A stretch of 38,017 bases of DNA. Source: Acetobacter ghanensis. Lineage in GTDB: Bacteria; Pseudomonadota; Alphaproteobacteria; Acetobacterales; Acetobacteraceae. The translations under genes and the position numbers were made by a program. Each line of letters opens with the position of its first letter. Within the stretch, counting starts at the first letter, position 1. The stretch covers positions 304,777 through 342,793 of the forward strand of contig NZ_LN609302.1 of NCBI RefSeq assembly GCF_001499675.1, given 5' to 3'. A model generated the notes under the pieces. It saw nothing but the letters and a program-made list of their open reading frames with translations, did no database searches and had not been told where the DNA came from. Positions 26,653-35,473 of the stretch are shown here, in pieces.

Positions 26653-27735
26653 TTAAACCGTGGCCTGTTCTTCCGTCCGGCGAATGAACCCACCGCCCAG
26701 AATACGACTGTCCTGATAAAACACGCAGGCCTGACCGGGGGCAGGCATGGCTGGCTCATCCAGCAGGACGGTGGCCCCCTGCGGTGTTGGCACCACACGG
26801 GCGGAACGCGGTTCCTCCCGCGCACGCATCTGCACCCGGCAGACTAGGCCCTCAGGCGGGGCATCCACCAGCCAGTTAACATCCCGTAGGGACAGGCTGC
26901 TTACAAAGACATTGGCGCGCGGGCCAATAATAACCCGCTTGCGCCCCGGCTCCACACCCACCACCATCTGGCGTTCACCCTGTAGGCGGGCGGCATTGCC
27001 CAGACGTTTGCTCTGCCCCACGGTAAAGCGCATGACGCCCTCGTGCTCGCCCACCACATGGCCGGACTGATCCACAATCTCACCCGGACCAGCCATTTCG
27101 GGGTGCATACGCTCCACCAAATCCACATAAGACCCGTCGCTGACAAAGCAGAGGTCCTGACTGTCGGGCTTGCCTGCCACAACCAGACCAAACCGCTCGG
27201 CCTCCTGCCGGACGGCCGCCTTGTCGGGCATATCCCCCAACGGGAAGCGTAGAAATTCCAGCTGGTCACGCGTGGTGGCGAACAGGAACCAGCTCTGGTC
27301 ACGTGCCTCGTCCACCGGGCGGTGCAGTTCCGCCCCCTGTGGGCCTTCCACCCGGCGCACATAATGGCCGGTGGCCATGGCATCGGCCCCAATTTCCTTC
27401 GCCAGTCCCAAAAGGTCGGTAAATTTGACACCCTGATTACAGGCAACGCAGGGGACCGGGGTTTCCCCCGCCGCATAGGCATCGGCAAAGCGTTCGATCA
27501 CGCTGTCCTGAAACCGGCGTTCCGCATCAATCACATAATGCGGGAATCCCAGACGGTCGGCCACCGCGCGGGCATCGCGGATGTCCTGCCCCGCACAGCA
27601 CGCGCCCTTTTTGGCCGCCCCTCTGGAATCGTAGAGCTGAAGGGTCGCGCCCACAACCTCGTGCCCTTCCTCCAGCAGGCGGGCAGCCACCACGGAACTG
27701 TCCACCCCTCCGGACATGGCAACAAGAATACGCAT
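26653..27735 (-). CDS. mnmA: tRNA-specific 2-thiouridylase MnmA
   Basis: Makes 2-thiouridine at position 34 of tRNA-Lys, -Glu and -Gln with sulfur passed from a cysteine desulfurase. The product is 360 residues, a normal length. The PP-loop SGGVDSS (8-14) binds ATP. C99 in PCVACNQGVKF is the nucleophile, and C196 in SQDLCFVSDGSY is the second catalytic cysteine that carries the persulfide. The C-terminal barrel with RVQMRAREEPR is present. It is downstream of two cysteine desulfurase genes and a ferredoxin gene on the same strand. These could supply sulfur directly, since no TusA-E relay is seen here. Confidence 0.97.
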   Translation of the reverse strand: MRILVAMSGGVDSSVVAARLLEEGHEVVGATLQLYDSRGAAKKGACCAGQDIRDARAVADRLGFPHYVIDAERRFQDSVIERFADAYAAGETPVPCVACNQGVKFTDLLGLAKEIGADAMATGHYVRRVEGPQGAELHRPVDEARDQSWFLFATTRDQLEFLRFPLGDMPDKAAVRQEAERFGLVVAGKPDSQDLCFVSDGSYVDLVERMHPEMAGPGEIVDQSGHVVGEHEGVMRFTVGQSKRLGNAARLQGERQMVVGVEPGRKRVIIGPRANVFVSSLSLRDVNWLVDAPPEGLVCRVQMRAREEPRSARVVPTPQGATVLLDEPAMPAPGQACVFYQDSRILGGGFIRRTEEQATV

Positions 27736-27764
27736 GGGCGGGCTATCCTTCCCTTATTTTAGTG

Positions 27765-28079
27765 TCAGGCCTTGCTGGGCAGGCGTACAACCAGTCCATC
27801 AAGGGCTTCGGTCATGACAATCTGGCAGCCAAGGCGCGAGGTTTTTTCCAGCCCGAAAGCAAGGTCGAGCATGTCTTCCTCATCATCGGTGGGCGGCGTC
27901 AGCTTGTCGGCCCATGTGGGGTCAACCACCACGTGGCAGGTGGCACAGGCCAGCGAGCCTTCGCACGCACCTTCCAGATCCACATCATGCTTATGGGCAA
28001 TTTCCAGCACAGACAGGCCCACCGGGGCATCAACCGTGCGTTCTGTTCCGTCCTGCTCAACAAACGTCATCTGGGGCAT
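27765..28079 (-). CDS. fdx: 2Fe-2S ferredoxin, adrenodoxin type
   Basis: A small electron carrier, 104 residues from the ATG at 28079, which has AGGA 9 bases upstream; a TTG at 28097 is less likely. The cluster ligands are C39, C45, C48 and C85, the CX5CX2CX36C pattern of adrenodoxin and Isc-type ferredoxins. The acidic DDEEDMLDL helix is the typical partner-binding surface. It lies between the intact cysteine desulfurase (55 bases upstream) and mnmA (29 bases downstream), which supports a role in iron-sulfur or sulfur-transfer chemistry. Confidence 0.95.
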   Translation of the reverse strand: MPQMTFVEQDGTERTVDAPVGLSVLEIAHKHDVDLEGACEGSLACATCHVVVDPTWADKLTPPTDDEEDMLDLAFGLEKTSRLGCQIVMTEALDGLVVRLPSKA

Positions 28080-28134
28080 TGGTTTCCATCCTGCCAAAAA
28101 ATATCATGGCGGCCACGACCTGTACGGCCTGGGC

Positions 28135-29316
28135 TTATGCTGCGGGTACTGGCCGCCGGGGGGTGGCCCGCACCTGCAAGGCAGCCTGTGCCAGACTGTC
28201 CGCCGCGCGTTCTGCTTCGGCGGTGGAGGTAAAACGTCCGGGGGACAGACGCAAGCTTCTTCCTGCCTCATCAAAGCTCAGACCCATGGCTTGCAACACG
28301 TAAGACGGGGCCAGTTGGGCCGAGGAACAGGCCGAACCAAGGGAAACCTCCAGCTCCGGCATGGCCGCCAGCACATCTACCGCACGCAGGTCGGGCGGCA
28401 GGCGCAAGCTGAAAATACCCGGCAGACGTGTGGCATCCCCCGCATTGACCACACACCCCGGCAACTGCGTGCCCAACCGCGCCAGAAACAGCGCCTGAAT
28501 CTGAGCCAGATGGGCGTTATCGCGCGCCATTTCCGCCTTTGCAATGCGGCAGGCCTCACCAAACCCGGCCAGCAGAAAACCCGGTAATGTGCCCGACCGT
28601 GCCCCCCGCTCCTGCCCACCGCCAGAGAACAGGGGGGTTAGACGCACACGGGGGCGGCGGCGCACAAACAGCGCGCCCGAACCTTTTGGCCCATACAGCT
28701 TGTGACCGGAGATAGACGCCAGAGCCACAGGCAGGCTGTGCAGGTCCAGCACAATTTTACCCGCTGCCTGCGCCAGATCGGAATGGAATAGCGCCCCCGC
28801 CTGCGCGACCAGTGCACCCAATGTCGCCAGATCCTGAAGAACCCCGGTCTCATTATTAGCCGCGGCAATGGAGACAAGCGCCGTTGGCACCTCCAGTGCT
28901 TTGGCAAGCACCTGCGGCTCCAGCTGCCCATTGGTGTTGACGGGCAGAATAACCGGCTCAAACCCCTCGTGCGCCAGATCCTCCACACTTTGCAAAACGC
29001 ATTTATGCTCGGTTGCAACAGTTATAACCCGGCGGCGGGCGCTCCCCTGCATGGCCAGATGCCGCACAGCCCCTTTGATGGCAAGATTATTAGACTCGGT
29101 AGCACCAGAGGTAAAAACAATCTCCCGCACATCCGCCCCAACCAGAGCGGCAACCTCCGCACGGGCCTGCTCCACCATACTGGCCGCCCGTGTTCCGCTG
29201 GCATGAGTCGTGCTGTGCGGGTTGCCGTTTTCTTCCGCCAGTGCATGGCACAAAACCGCCTGCACACGCGGGTCACACGGCGTGGTTGCCGCGTGGTCAA
29301 AATACAATGCCACCAT
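28135..29316 (-). CDS. iscS: Cysteine desulfurase (IscS/NifS type), intact copy
   Basis: A PLP enzyme that removes sulfur from cysteine and holds it as a persulfide, 393 residues. Its catalytic residues fall at the same positions as in E. coli IscS: H104 (ATEHK), D180 and Q183, and K206 (SGHKLYGPKG). The persulfide Cys is C330 in SLGSACSSAQ. It starts 9 bases after the stop of the second, frameshifted desulfurase gene and is followed by the ferredoxin and mnmA. No iscR, iscU or hsc genes are nearby, so sulfur supply to MnmA is the likely main role. It may also feed cluster assembly elsewhere. Confidence 0.95.
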   Translation of the reverse strand: MVALYFDHAATTPCDPRVQAVLCHALAEENGNPHSTTHASGTRAASMVEQARAEVAALVGADVREIVFTSGATESNNLAIKGAVRHLAMQGSARRRVITVATEHKCVLQSVEDLAHEGFEPVILPVNTNGQLEPQVLAKALEVPTALVSIAAANNETGVLQDLATLGALVAQAGALFHSDLAQAAGKIVLDLHSLPVALASISGHKLYGPKGSGALFVRRRPRVRLTPLFSGGGQERGARSGTLPGFLLAGFGEACRIAKAEMARDNAHLAQIQALFLARLGTQLPGCVVNAGDATRLPGIFSLRLPPDLRAVDVLAAMPELEVSLGSACSSAQLAPSYVLQAMGLSFDEAGRSLRLSPGRFTSTAEAERAADSLAQAALQVRATPRRPVPAA

Positions 29317-29325
29317 ACCCGCCTC

Positions 29326-30475
29326 TTACTCCGCCATAACCAGACCAGTTCCTGCGGCCATGCGTGCGTAAGCCTGCACAAACCGGTCCACATCCGCCTC
29401 CTGCACATTCCATGGCAGGGATACGCGTATGGCCTGCCCCGCCAGATCCCCCAGCCCCATGGCATCCAACACATGAGAAAATGCAACCTTGCCAGATGAG
29501 CAGGCCGAACCAGCCGAGACGCAAATACCATCCAGATCCAGCCGCATAAGCTGGCCCTGAGCGCGGCGGCCGGGAAGCGCGAGCGATGCCGTATTCCCCA
29601 ACCGTAGGGCCTGTGCACCACACGCCACGGCCCCGGCAGCACATGCAGCCTGCTCCAGCTGGTTCCGTAGGGGCGCGAGGTCGCGCGGGTTGTCCAGAGC
29701 ATCGCACAATGCTGCGGCAAGGCCTGCTATGGCTGGCAGAGGCTGGGTTCCGCCCCTGCGCCCCTGCTCCTGCCCTCCACCCTCAAAACAGTGGAGCCAG
29801 CGACCGGGGGGCGGGGCCACGCAGTAACAAAGCGCCCGCGCCTTTTGGGCCACCCATCTTGTGGCCGGAGCAGGCCAGACTATCCACCCCGCTCTCTTCC
29901 ACATTCAGCTCCATGCGGCCTGCCGCCTGCACGGCATCCACATGCAGGTGGGCACCATGCTGGCGGCACAGGCGCACCACTTCCGCCACAGGGTGCAGGA
30001 CCCCCGTCTCATTATTAGCCAGCATAAGGCAGACAAACGCGGGCGAATCGTCCGCCCCCAATGCCGCTTCCAGCAGGTCCAGCCTGACCTGCCCACTGCC
30101 GTCCACCTCCAGCCATGTCACATCTGCCCCATCGGGCACACCCTTGCGCACGGCGTCATGCTCCGTGCGCCCGACCAGAAAGCGCCGCCCCTGCCCCAAC
30201 CCGTGCATGGCCAGCACGTTGGCCTCCGTCCCACCGGACGTGAACACGCAGTTCAGTGGCGCCACACCAAGGCGCTGGGCAACCGTGTTACGCGCCTCCT
30301 CCAGCACTGCGCGGGCGCGCCGCCCGGCCTGATGCACGGATGATGGATTCCCCGTAAGCTCAGCCGCATCCAGCATGGCGGCACGGGCGGCCGGGCGCAG
30401 GGGTTCTGTCGCGTTGGCGTCCAGATAGACGGGTTGACAAAAACCCTTTGCCATATCGTCTGTTTTCTCGTTCAT
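29326..30475 (-). pseudogene. Second cysteine desulfurase (NifS-like), reading frame broken
   Basis: Two overlapping frames together make one desulfurase. The first part (30475 to 29783, 230 residues) holds H106, D180, Q183 and K206 (SGHKMGGPKG) and ends in LAPLF at a TGA. The second part continues at once with EGGGQEQGRRGG in another frame and contains the catalytic Cys loop SAGSACSSGK (C325 if joined). One surplus T in the four-T run near 29784-29787 explains the break; without it the protein is 382 residues. The break reads TTT TGA G in the first frame, which looks like a +1 slip site but lacks the upstream ribosome-site-like element of prfB. Options are a sequencing error, a fresh pseudogene or recoding. 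Only 9 bases separate it from the intact copy. Confidence 0.85.
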
Positions 30476-30742
30476 AGCTTTTATCTACCCGTTGCCATAC
30501 CAGAACTGCGCTTTTTGCAGGCCGCACAGAACGGCCATTAGCACGATTTATGTGGAAATTCTGGCCCCGCAACCGCTATAGAGTGCCACATGGTCAGCAC
30601 CACAGGGCACAATGAAGACGGCAGGCTGGAAACGGGTTTTCCCGCGTGCGCGGCATTCACGGACAACACCCCGTCTGATTATGCCTGCGTTTTACGCAAG
30701 GTCAACGCCGGAATGTGCCTTTCCCCTTTTCTGATCGTGGGA

Positions 30743-30759
30743 CAGACACCATGTGTCTG
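30743..30759 (+). repeat. Perfect inverted repeat, 7-bp stem and 3-nt loop
   Basis: CAGACAC (30743-30749) and GTGTCTG (30753-30759) are exact complements. It is the first of several stems ahead of the alpha/beta hydrolase gene and could be an operator or an RNA hairpin. Confidence 0.6.
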
Positions 30760-30765
30760 AAGGCG

Positions 30766-30803
30766 TTCCTTTTTCCGTTTTCCCCCAGAAACGGAAAAAG
30801 GAA
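30766..30803 (+). repeat. Perfect inverted repeat, 15-bp stem and 8-nt loop
   Basis: Bases 30766-30780 pair perfectly with 30789-30803, one arm pyrimidine-rich and the other purine-rich. No T run follows on either strand, so it is not a normal terminator. It lies about 150 bases before the hydrolase start at 30954, in the 478-base region between two divergent genes. A smaller stem, GTTCCG/CGGAAC with a 3-nt loop, follows at 30855-30869. Function unknown. Confidence 0.7.
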
Positions 30804-30953
30804 ACGTGCTGGCTGAAGTTAAAGCTTGCGGGTCTTTGTTTCCCTTGCCCGCATGTTCCGACCCGGAACGTGGCATCGTTCCCCGCCGGGGCAGTTATCA
30901 AACCCGGAAGCGTCATGCCCGCGGACGCCTTTCCAAGATCAAGCGGAACCTAC

Positions 30954-31619
30954 ATGCCTGAGGTTATGTTTGCCGGCCCGGATGGACGTCTGGAAGGGCG
31001 TTATCACCACTCAAACGAGCCCAACGCCCCGCTTGCCCTCGTGCTGCATCCCCACCCGCTGCACGGCGGCACCATGAACAACCGGATTACATACGCCCTG
31101 TACCGCACGTTCGAAAAAATGGGTTTTTCCGTCATGCGTTACAATTCGCGTGGCGTTGGCCGCTCGCAAGGGCGGTTTGACGGTGGCATTGGCGAAATTT
31201 CCGATGCAGCCGCAGCCCTTGACTGGATGCAGATGATCAACCCCAACGCCAGCGGTCTGTGGATTGCCGGGTATTCGTTCGGGGCGTTTGTCGGCATGCA
31301 GTTGCTGATGCGCCGACCAGAAATTACCGGCTGGATCAGCATTGCCCCCCCTGCCGCGCACTATGACTTCGGCTTTCTGGCACCCTGCCCCTGCGGTGGG
31401 CTGATGATTGCTGGCGGCAAGGATGACATGGCTCCAGAGCCCGCCATCCACAAACTGGTGGACAAGCTGAACACCCAGAAAGGTGTTGCAGTGGACTACC
31501 GCATCTACCCTGAAGCGGATCATATTTTTGCCAAGCAGGCAGACAAGATTACCGCTGCAGTGGAAGACCACGTTACCCGCGCCATGAGCCAGCAGCACAT
31601 GGCACTCGCCGCAGACTAA
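30954..31619 (+). CDS. Alpha/beta hydrolase family protein
   Basis: A 221-residue alpha/beta hydrolase. The oxyanion region LHPHPLHGGTM (31-41), the nucleophile elbow GYSFG (S108 at its centre), the likely Asp in GGKDDMAPE and the His in EADHIF make a complete triad. NSRGVGRSQGRFDGGIGE is typical of the subgroup found across alphaproteobacteria. The start MPEVMFAGPDGRLEG at 30954 is chosen because it matches how the subgroup begins. An ATG at 30915 with GGAAG five bases upstream is a fair alternative and adds 13 residues. The gene diverges from the cysteine desulfurase cluster. Substrate unknown. Confidence 0.88.
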   Translation: MPEVMFAGPDGRLEGRYHHSNEPNAPLALVLHPHPLHGGTMNNRITYALYRTFEKMGFSVMRYNSRGVGRSQGRFDGGIGEISDAAAALDWMQMINPNASGLWIAGYSFGAFVGMQLLMRRPEITGWISIAPPAAHYDFGFLAPCPCGGLMIAGGKDDMAPEPAIHKLVDKLNTQKGVAVDYRIYPEADHIFAKQADKITAAVEDHVTRAMSQQHMALAAD

Positions 31620-31633
31620 CCTACGGCCTTGCA

Positions 31634-31666
31634 ACAGGGCGTGGCTGAACACCTGCTACGCCCTGT
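31634..31666. terminator. Probable stem-loop terminator between the hydrolase and trmJ
   Basis: A perfect 9-bp stem (31634-31642 with 31658-31666) with a 15-nt loop lies 15 bases after the hydrolase stop, between two converging genes. It lacks a T run. A second, smaller stem (31698-31702 with 31713-31717) is followed by five T at 31724-31728 and may complete termination. Confidence 0.45.
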
Positions 31667-31726
31667 GCACAGTAAATACCCCAAAATACTCCATGATTGC
31701 CGCCGGGCCAGCCGGCAGCAGTATTT

Positions 31727-32500
31727 TTAGTCCTCCGTGCGGCGGGGATGTGCCAGTTCGCGCACAACACCATGCAGGGTACGCAGTTCCTGCTCCGTCA
31801 CTTCCCCACGGGTAAAAAAGTGGCGCAGGTTGCGGATCATACCCGGCCGCTTCTGCTCGTTCCGCAGGAAGCCACATGAGTCCAGTTCGCGCACAAAGTG
31901 GCTCATAAAGTTTTCCAGCTCGCCTTTGGTCGCCACATGCGTTTCGTTGGTCATAAGCGTGCGTGGAGGCGTGGCGTCTGCCGCCATCCACCATTCATAC
32001 GCCATAATCATGACCGCCTGCGCCAGATTGAGCGACATAAAGGCCGGGTTGAGCGGGTAGCGGATTAACGCATCTGCCCGCGCCATGTCCTCATTATCCA
32101 GCCCCGCGCGTTCGGGGCCAAACATCAGCCCGACCTTGAGCCCACGCTGGGTTGCCGCACGCAACTCCGCCGCACCACCACGCGCGGTCATAACGGTTTT
32201 AACAATATGGCGCGGCCGTGGGCAGGTTGCATAAACATGGTGCAGGTCCGCTACGGCGTCATCCACACTCTCATGCACCGTGGCGGCTTCCAGAATCCGG
32301 TCTGCACCGGAGGCCGTGCGCCATGCCCGGTCCTGTGGCCAGCCATCACGCGGACTGACAAGCCGAAGATGGAACAGGCCGCCATTGGCCATGGCGCGGG
32401 CCGTGGTGCCAATGTTTTCGGCCATCTGTGGCCGCACCAGAATAACAACAGGTGTGTTGCCCAAAGGCTCCAGCGGTGCCCCGCCGTCCCGCCCGGTCAT
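31727..32500 (-). CDS. trmJ: TrmJ-type SPOUT RNA methyltransferase
   Basis: A SPOUT-fold 2'-O-methyltransferase, 257 residues, of the type that modifies position 32 of tRNAs. Motif 1 is VVILVRPQMAENIGTTARAM (with R35). Motif 2 is GLMFGPERAGLDNEDMARAD. Motif 3 is YPLNPAFMSLNLAQAV, which forms the trefoil-knot SAM site. The C-terminal helical extension (ENFMSHFVRELDSCGFL) is the TrmJ-specific dimer part. The ATG at 32500 overlaps the cysS stop by four bases (ATGA) and has GGAGG just upstream, so it is coupled to cysS. Upstream in-frame starts lie inside cysS and are rejected. Confidence 0.93.
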   Translation of the reverse strand: MTGRDGGAPLEPLGNTPVVILVRPQMAENIGTTARAMANGGLFHLRLVSPRDGWPQDRAWRTASGADRILEAATVHESVDDAVADLHHVYATCPRPRHIVKTVMTARGGAAELRAATQRGLKVGLMFGPERAGLDNEDMARADALIRYPLNPAFMSLNLAQAVMIMAYEWWMAADATPPRTLMTNETHVATKGELENFMSHFVRELDSCGFLRNEQKRPGMIRNLRHFFTRGEVTEQELRTLHGVVRELAHPRRTED

Positions 32501-33873
32501 GCGCGCCTCCAGTTTGTTCCGTCTTTTGTATCTTCCAGCACAATCCCCTGTGCCTGCAACTGGTCGCGCAGGGCATCGGCCTTTGCAAAATCCCGCGCTT
32601 TTTTGGCGGCCAGACGCTCCGCAATAAGGCTCTCGATCGCGGCATCTTCCTCGGCAGAAGACTCTCCACGGAACCACTGCGCGGGGTCATCCTGCAACAG
32701 GCCCAGCAGCGCCCCACCAGCCTTGAGCGCACCTGCAGCCTCCCGGTCCCCGCCCATGGCTTGATTGGCCAGCACATGCAGTTCGGCAATGGCTTTGGGG
32801 GTGTTCAGATCATCCTCCAGGGCGGCCAGTACGGTTTGCGGCACGGGGGCTGCGGGCACTTCCGGCACGCTGGAGAGTGCACGGTAGAACCGGTCCAGCG
32901 TTTTACGCGCTTCCTGCAAACCGGCCTGTGTATAGTTAAGGGTGGAGCGGTAATGCGCCCCCAGCAGCAGCAGGCGTAACGCCTCCGCCGGAGCCTGCGC
33001 CAGCACATCGCGGATGGTCAGGAAATTGCCCAGTGACTTGGACATTTTCTCACCCTCCACCAGCAGCATGGCGTTATGCACCCAGTAATTAGCAAACTGG
33101 CTGTGCGGAAAGCAGCACAGGCTCTGCGCGCGTTCGTTCTCATGGTGCGGGAAAAGCAGGTCCGAGCCACCGCCATGAATATCAAAACTGTCACCCAGAT
33201 ACCGGTGCGACATGGCCGAGCACTCAATATGCCAGCCCGGACGCCCCCGGCCCCATGGACTATCCCACCCCGGCTGGTCGGCATCGGATGGCTTCCACAG
33301 CACAAAGTCACCCGGCGCTTTTTTGTACGGAGCTACTTCCACACGTGCCCCGGCTTCCAGCTCATCCGGGTTGCGGCCAGAAAGCGCACCGTAGGAGGGG
33401 AAAGACCCGACCGAGAACAGCACATGCCCCTGTGCTGCGTACGCGTGCCCGTTTTCAATCAGGCGGGCAATCATAGCCTGCATTTCGCCAATATTATGGG
33501 TTGCACGGGGCTCTATATCAGGGGGCAGTACGCCAAGGGACGCCAGATCCTGATGGAATTCCGCCGTGGTGCGCTGGGTAAGTGCGCCAATATCTTCCCC
33601 ATTGGCGCGGGCGCGGGCGGTAATTTTGTCATCCACATCGGTAATATTGCGCACGAATGTAACTCGTGGGTACAGCGTGCGCAGCAGCCTGACCAGAACA
33701 TCGGCCGTAAGCATGGCGCGCAAATTGCCAATATGGGCCAGATCATACACCGTAGGCCCGCAGTAATAGACCTTGATATGGGCAGGATCGAGCGGCTGGA
33801 ACGGCACGGTCGCGCGGCGTTGGCTATCATGCAGGAGCAGGGCGGGAACGGGGTTTGGGGTAACGTGCGGCAT
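32497..33873 (-). CDS. cysS: Cysteinyl-tRNA synthetase
   Basis: Class I synthetase, 458 residues, normal length. YYCGPTVYDLAHIGN contains the first zinc ligand C38 and the HIGH motif (HIGN, 47-50). GWHIECSAM and FPHHENE supply the other zinc ligands. KMSKS is exact at 276-280. The C-terminal helical anticodon-binding part ends in RDQLQAQGIVLEDTKDGTNWRRA, the usual CysRS tail. The gene is followed by trmJ with a four-base overlap, so charging and tRNA modification genes share a transcript. Confidence 0.97.
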   Translation of the reverse strand: MPHVTPNPVPALLLHDSQRRATVPFQPLDPAHIKVYYCGPTVYDLAHIGNLRAMLTADVLVRLLRTLYPRVTFVRNITDVDDKITARARANGEDIGALTQRTTAEFHQDLASLGVLPPDIEPRATHNIGEMQAMIARLIENGHAYAAQGHVLFSVGSFPSYGALSGRNPDELEAGARVEVAPYKKAPGDFVLWKPSDADQPGWDSPWGRGRPGWHIECSAMSHRYLGDSFDIHGGGSDLLFPHHENERAQSLCCFPHSQFANYWVHNAMLLVEGEKMSKSLGNFLTIRDVLAQAPAEALRLLLLGAHYRSTLNYTQAGLQEARKTLDRFYRALSSVPEVPAAPVPQTVLAALEDDLNTPKAIAELHVLANQAMGGDREAAGALKAGGALLGLLQDDPAQWFRGESSAEEDAAIESLIAERLAAKKARDFAKADALRDQLQAQGIVLEDTKDGTNWRRA

Positions 33874-33955
33874 GTCCGCCTAGATGCGCCACCCACGAAA
33901 ACGATGCAATATCTGTATGGACCAAAAAAACCGCGATTATTCCAAAAAACAGGAC

Positions 33956-33986
33956 TTGACGCTCTTACCCTTTTATCGCTTATAGT
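33956..33986 (+). promoter_or_regulatory. Putative promoter of tRNA-Thr(TGT)
   Basis: TTGACG (33956-33961) and TATAGT (33981-33986) match the sigma-70 consensus at five of six positions each. The spacer is 19 bases, slightly long. The tRNA begins about 28 bases downstream. Confidence 0.65.
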
Positions 33987-34014
33987 CCGGCCTTAGCGCA
34001 GAATATGTGCTTGT

Positions 34015-34089
34015 GCCCTTATAGCTCAGTGGTAGAGCAACCGCCTTGTAAGCGGTAGGTCTTCAGTTCAAATCTGAATGGGGGCACCA
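34015..34089 (+). tRNA. tRNA-Thr, anticodon TGT, CCA encoded
   Basis: The acceptor GCCCTTA pairs with TGGGGGC (two G-U pairs), the anticodon stem ACCGC/GCGGT has loop CTTGTAA, and the T arm is TTCAG/CTGAA with loop TTCAAAT. The discriminator is A at 34086 and CCA is encoded at 34087-34089. Anticodon UGU reads ACA (and ACG) threonine codons. A T-rich stretch follows the gene at once and may end the transcript. Confidence 0.97.
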
Positions 34090-34118
34090 CTTTTTCTCTT
34101 CCTTTATTGTATCAAACC

Positions 34119-35465
34119 TCAGGCGACCACCCAGCCGTCCTGCCTGAGAGCGACACCCGCCAGATACAAACTGCCACAGATCAGCACCCGTGCGGGCTGC
34201 CCATCGGCTTCAGCCGCCAGAGCGCCAAGTGCCTGCGCCAACGTGGGGCCAATATGCGCCTTACCGCCTGACGCCTCCACAATAGCCTGCACAGGTAACG
34301 CCAGATGCTGTTCTGGCTCACAAATAGCCCAGACATCATCCGCACAGGGCAGAACCGGCCCCAAAAAGCCCGAGGCATCCTTGGTCTGCTTCATGCCAAC
34401 CAGCAGATGCAGGGGGCGGTCACTCCAGTTCCGCAGTTCCTGCGCCAGAGCGGCACCGGCACCCGGATTATGCCCACCATCCAGCCACAGTTCCCACCCA
34501 GCAGGCAGCAAGGCTGCAAGCTTGCCGTGCAGGCGCTGCATCCGCGCAGGCCATTGCACCTGCGCCACACCCTGCCACGCGGCTTCAGGCACAGTCAGCC
34601 CGGAAAGGCGAAGCGCCTCCACGGCCAGACCGGCATTTTCCATCTGCCACGGGCCCGCAAGAGCGGGCATGGGCAGGTTGAGGGCCCCCTGCTCGTCTGT
34701 CAGGCACAGACCTGTGGGATTATCCTGCTGCGTGGTGGGCGCAATATCCCACTCCACGCCACGGCGAGCCAGACTGGCCCCTACGTCTTGCGCCTGTGCT
34801 TGCAGAACCTGCATCACCTCGGCAGGCTGGCGCCCAGTAACAGCAGGCACGCCGGGCTTGAAGATCCCCGCTTTTTCCGCCGCAATGGCCGCCAGCGAAT
34901 CGCCCAGAAAAGCCTCATGATCGCGCGAGATCGAGGTAATAATGCAGGCGGCAGGGTGCTGGAGCACATTGGTCGCGTCACACCGTCCACCAAGGCCAAC
35001 CTCAATAATGGCCAGCTCCGCAGGGTGGCGGGCGAACAGCAAAAATCCCGCAGCTGTCAGCACCTCAAACACGGTAATGGGCGCGCCATCATTCACGCGT
35101 TCAATTTCTTCCAGCGTTGCAACCAGTTCCGCCTCGCTCACCAGCTTGCCAGCAATACGGAACCGCTCGGTTACATCCACCAGGTGCGGCGATGTCATAA
35201 CGTGTACGCGCCAGCCTGCGGCCTCACCCAAGGCGCGCAGGGTGGCGCAGGTGCTCCCCTTGCCGTTGGTGCCCGCCACATGAATAACCGGCGGCAGCTT
35301 ACGCTCAGGGTGCCCCAAACGGGCCAGAAGTGCTTCCAGCCGCCCAAGTGAGAGGTCGATCAAAGCCGGGTAGAGGTGGTTCAGCCGTTGCAAAACCTCC
35401 CCTGTGCGACCGGTAAATTCTGGAGCGGGAGCGGGAGCCGTAGCCCCAGTCTGAGGCTGCACCAC
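34119..35465 (-). CDS. folC: Folylpolyglutamate synthase / dihydrofolate synthase
   Basis: Adds glutamate to dihydropteroate and to folates, 448 residues. The ATP loop is GTNGKGST (65-72) in VIHVAGTNGKGST. SPHLVDVTERFRI and GLGGRCDATNVL are family signatures. SISRDHEAFLG carries the metal-site His, and WLDGGHNPGA marks the C-terminal Mur-ligase-like domain. The first 20 residues are a Pro/Ala-rich extension. It starts 8 bases after the accD stop, a pairing common in proteobacteria. Confidence 0.96.
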   Translation of the reverse strand: MVQPQTGATAPAPAPEFTGRTGEVLQRLNHLYPALIDLSLGRLEALLARLGHPERKLPPVIHVAGTNGKGSTCATLRALGEAAGWRVHVMTSPHLVDVTERFRIAGKLVSEAELVATLEEIERVNDGAPITVFEVLTAAGFLLFARHPAELAIIEVGLGGRCDATNVLQHPAACIITSISRDHEAFLGDSLAAIAAEKAGIFKPGVPAVTGRQPAEVMQVLQAQAQDVGASLARRGVEWDIAPTTQQDNPTGLCLTDEQGALNLPMPALAGPWQMENAGLAVEALRLSGLTVPEAAWQGVAQVQWPARMQRLHGKLAALLPAGWELWLDGGHNPGAGAALAQELRNWSDRPLHLLVGMKQTKDASGFLGPVLPCADDVWAICEPEQHLALPVQAIVEASGGKAHIGPTLAQALGALAAEADGQPARVLICGSLYLAGVALRQDGWVVA

Positions 35466-35473
35466 GGACCGGC

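Noticed and set aside
30590..30760. 56-codon open frame upstream of the alpha/beta hydrolase
   Set aside because: No ribosome site before the ATG, no signal or domain, and its end overlaps an inverted repeat; more likely non-coding leader.
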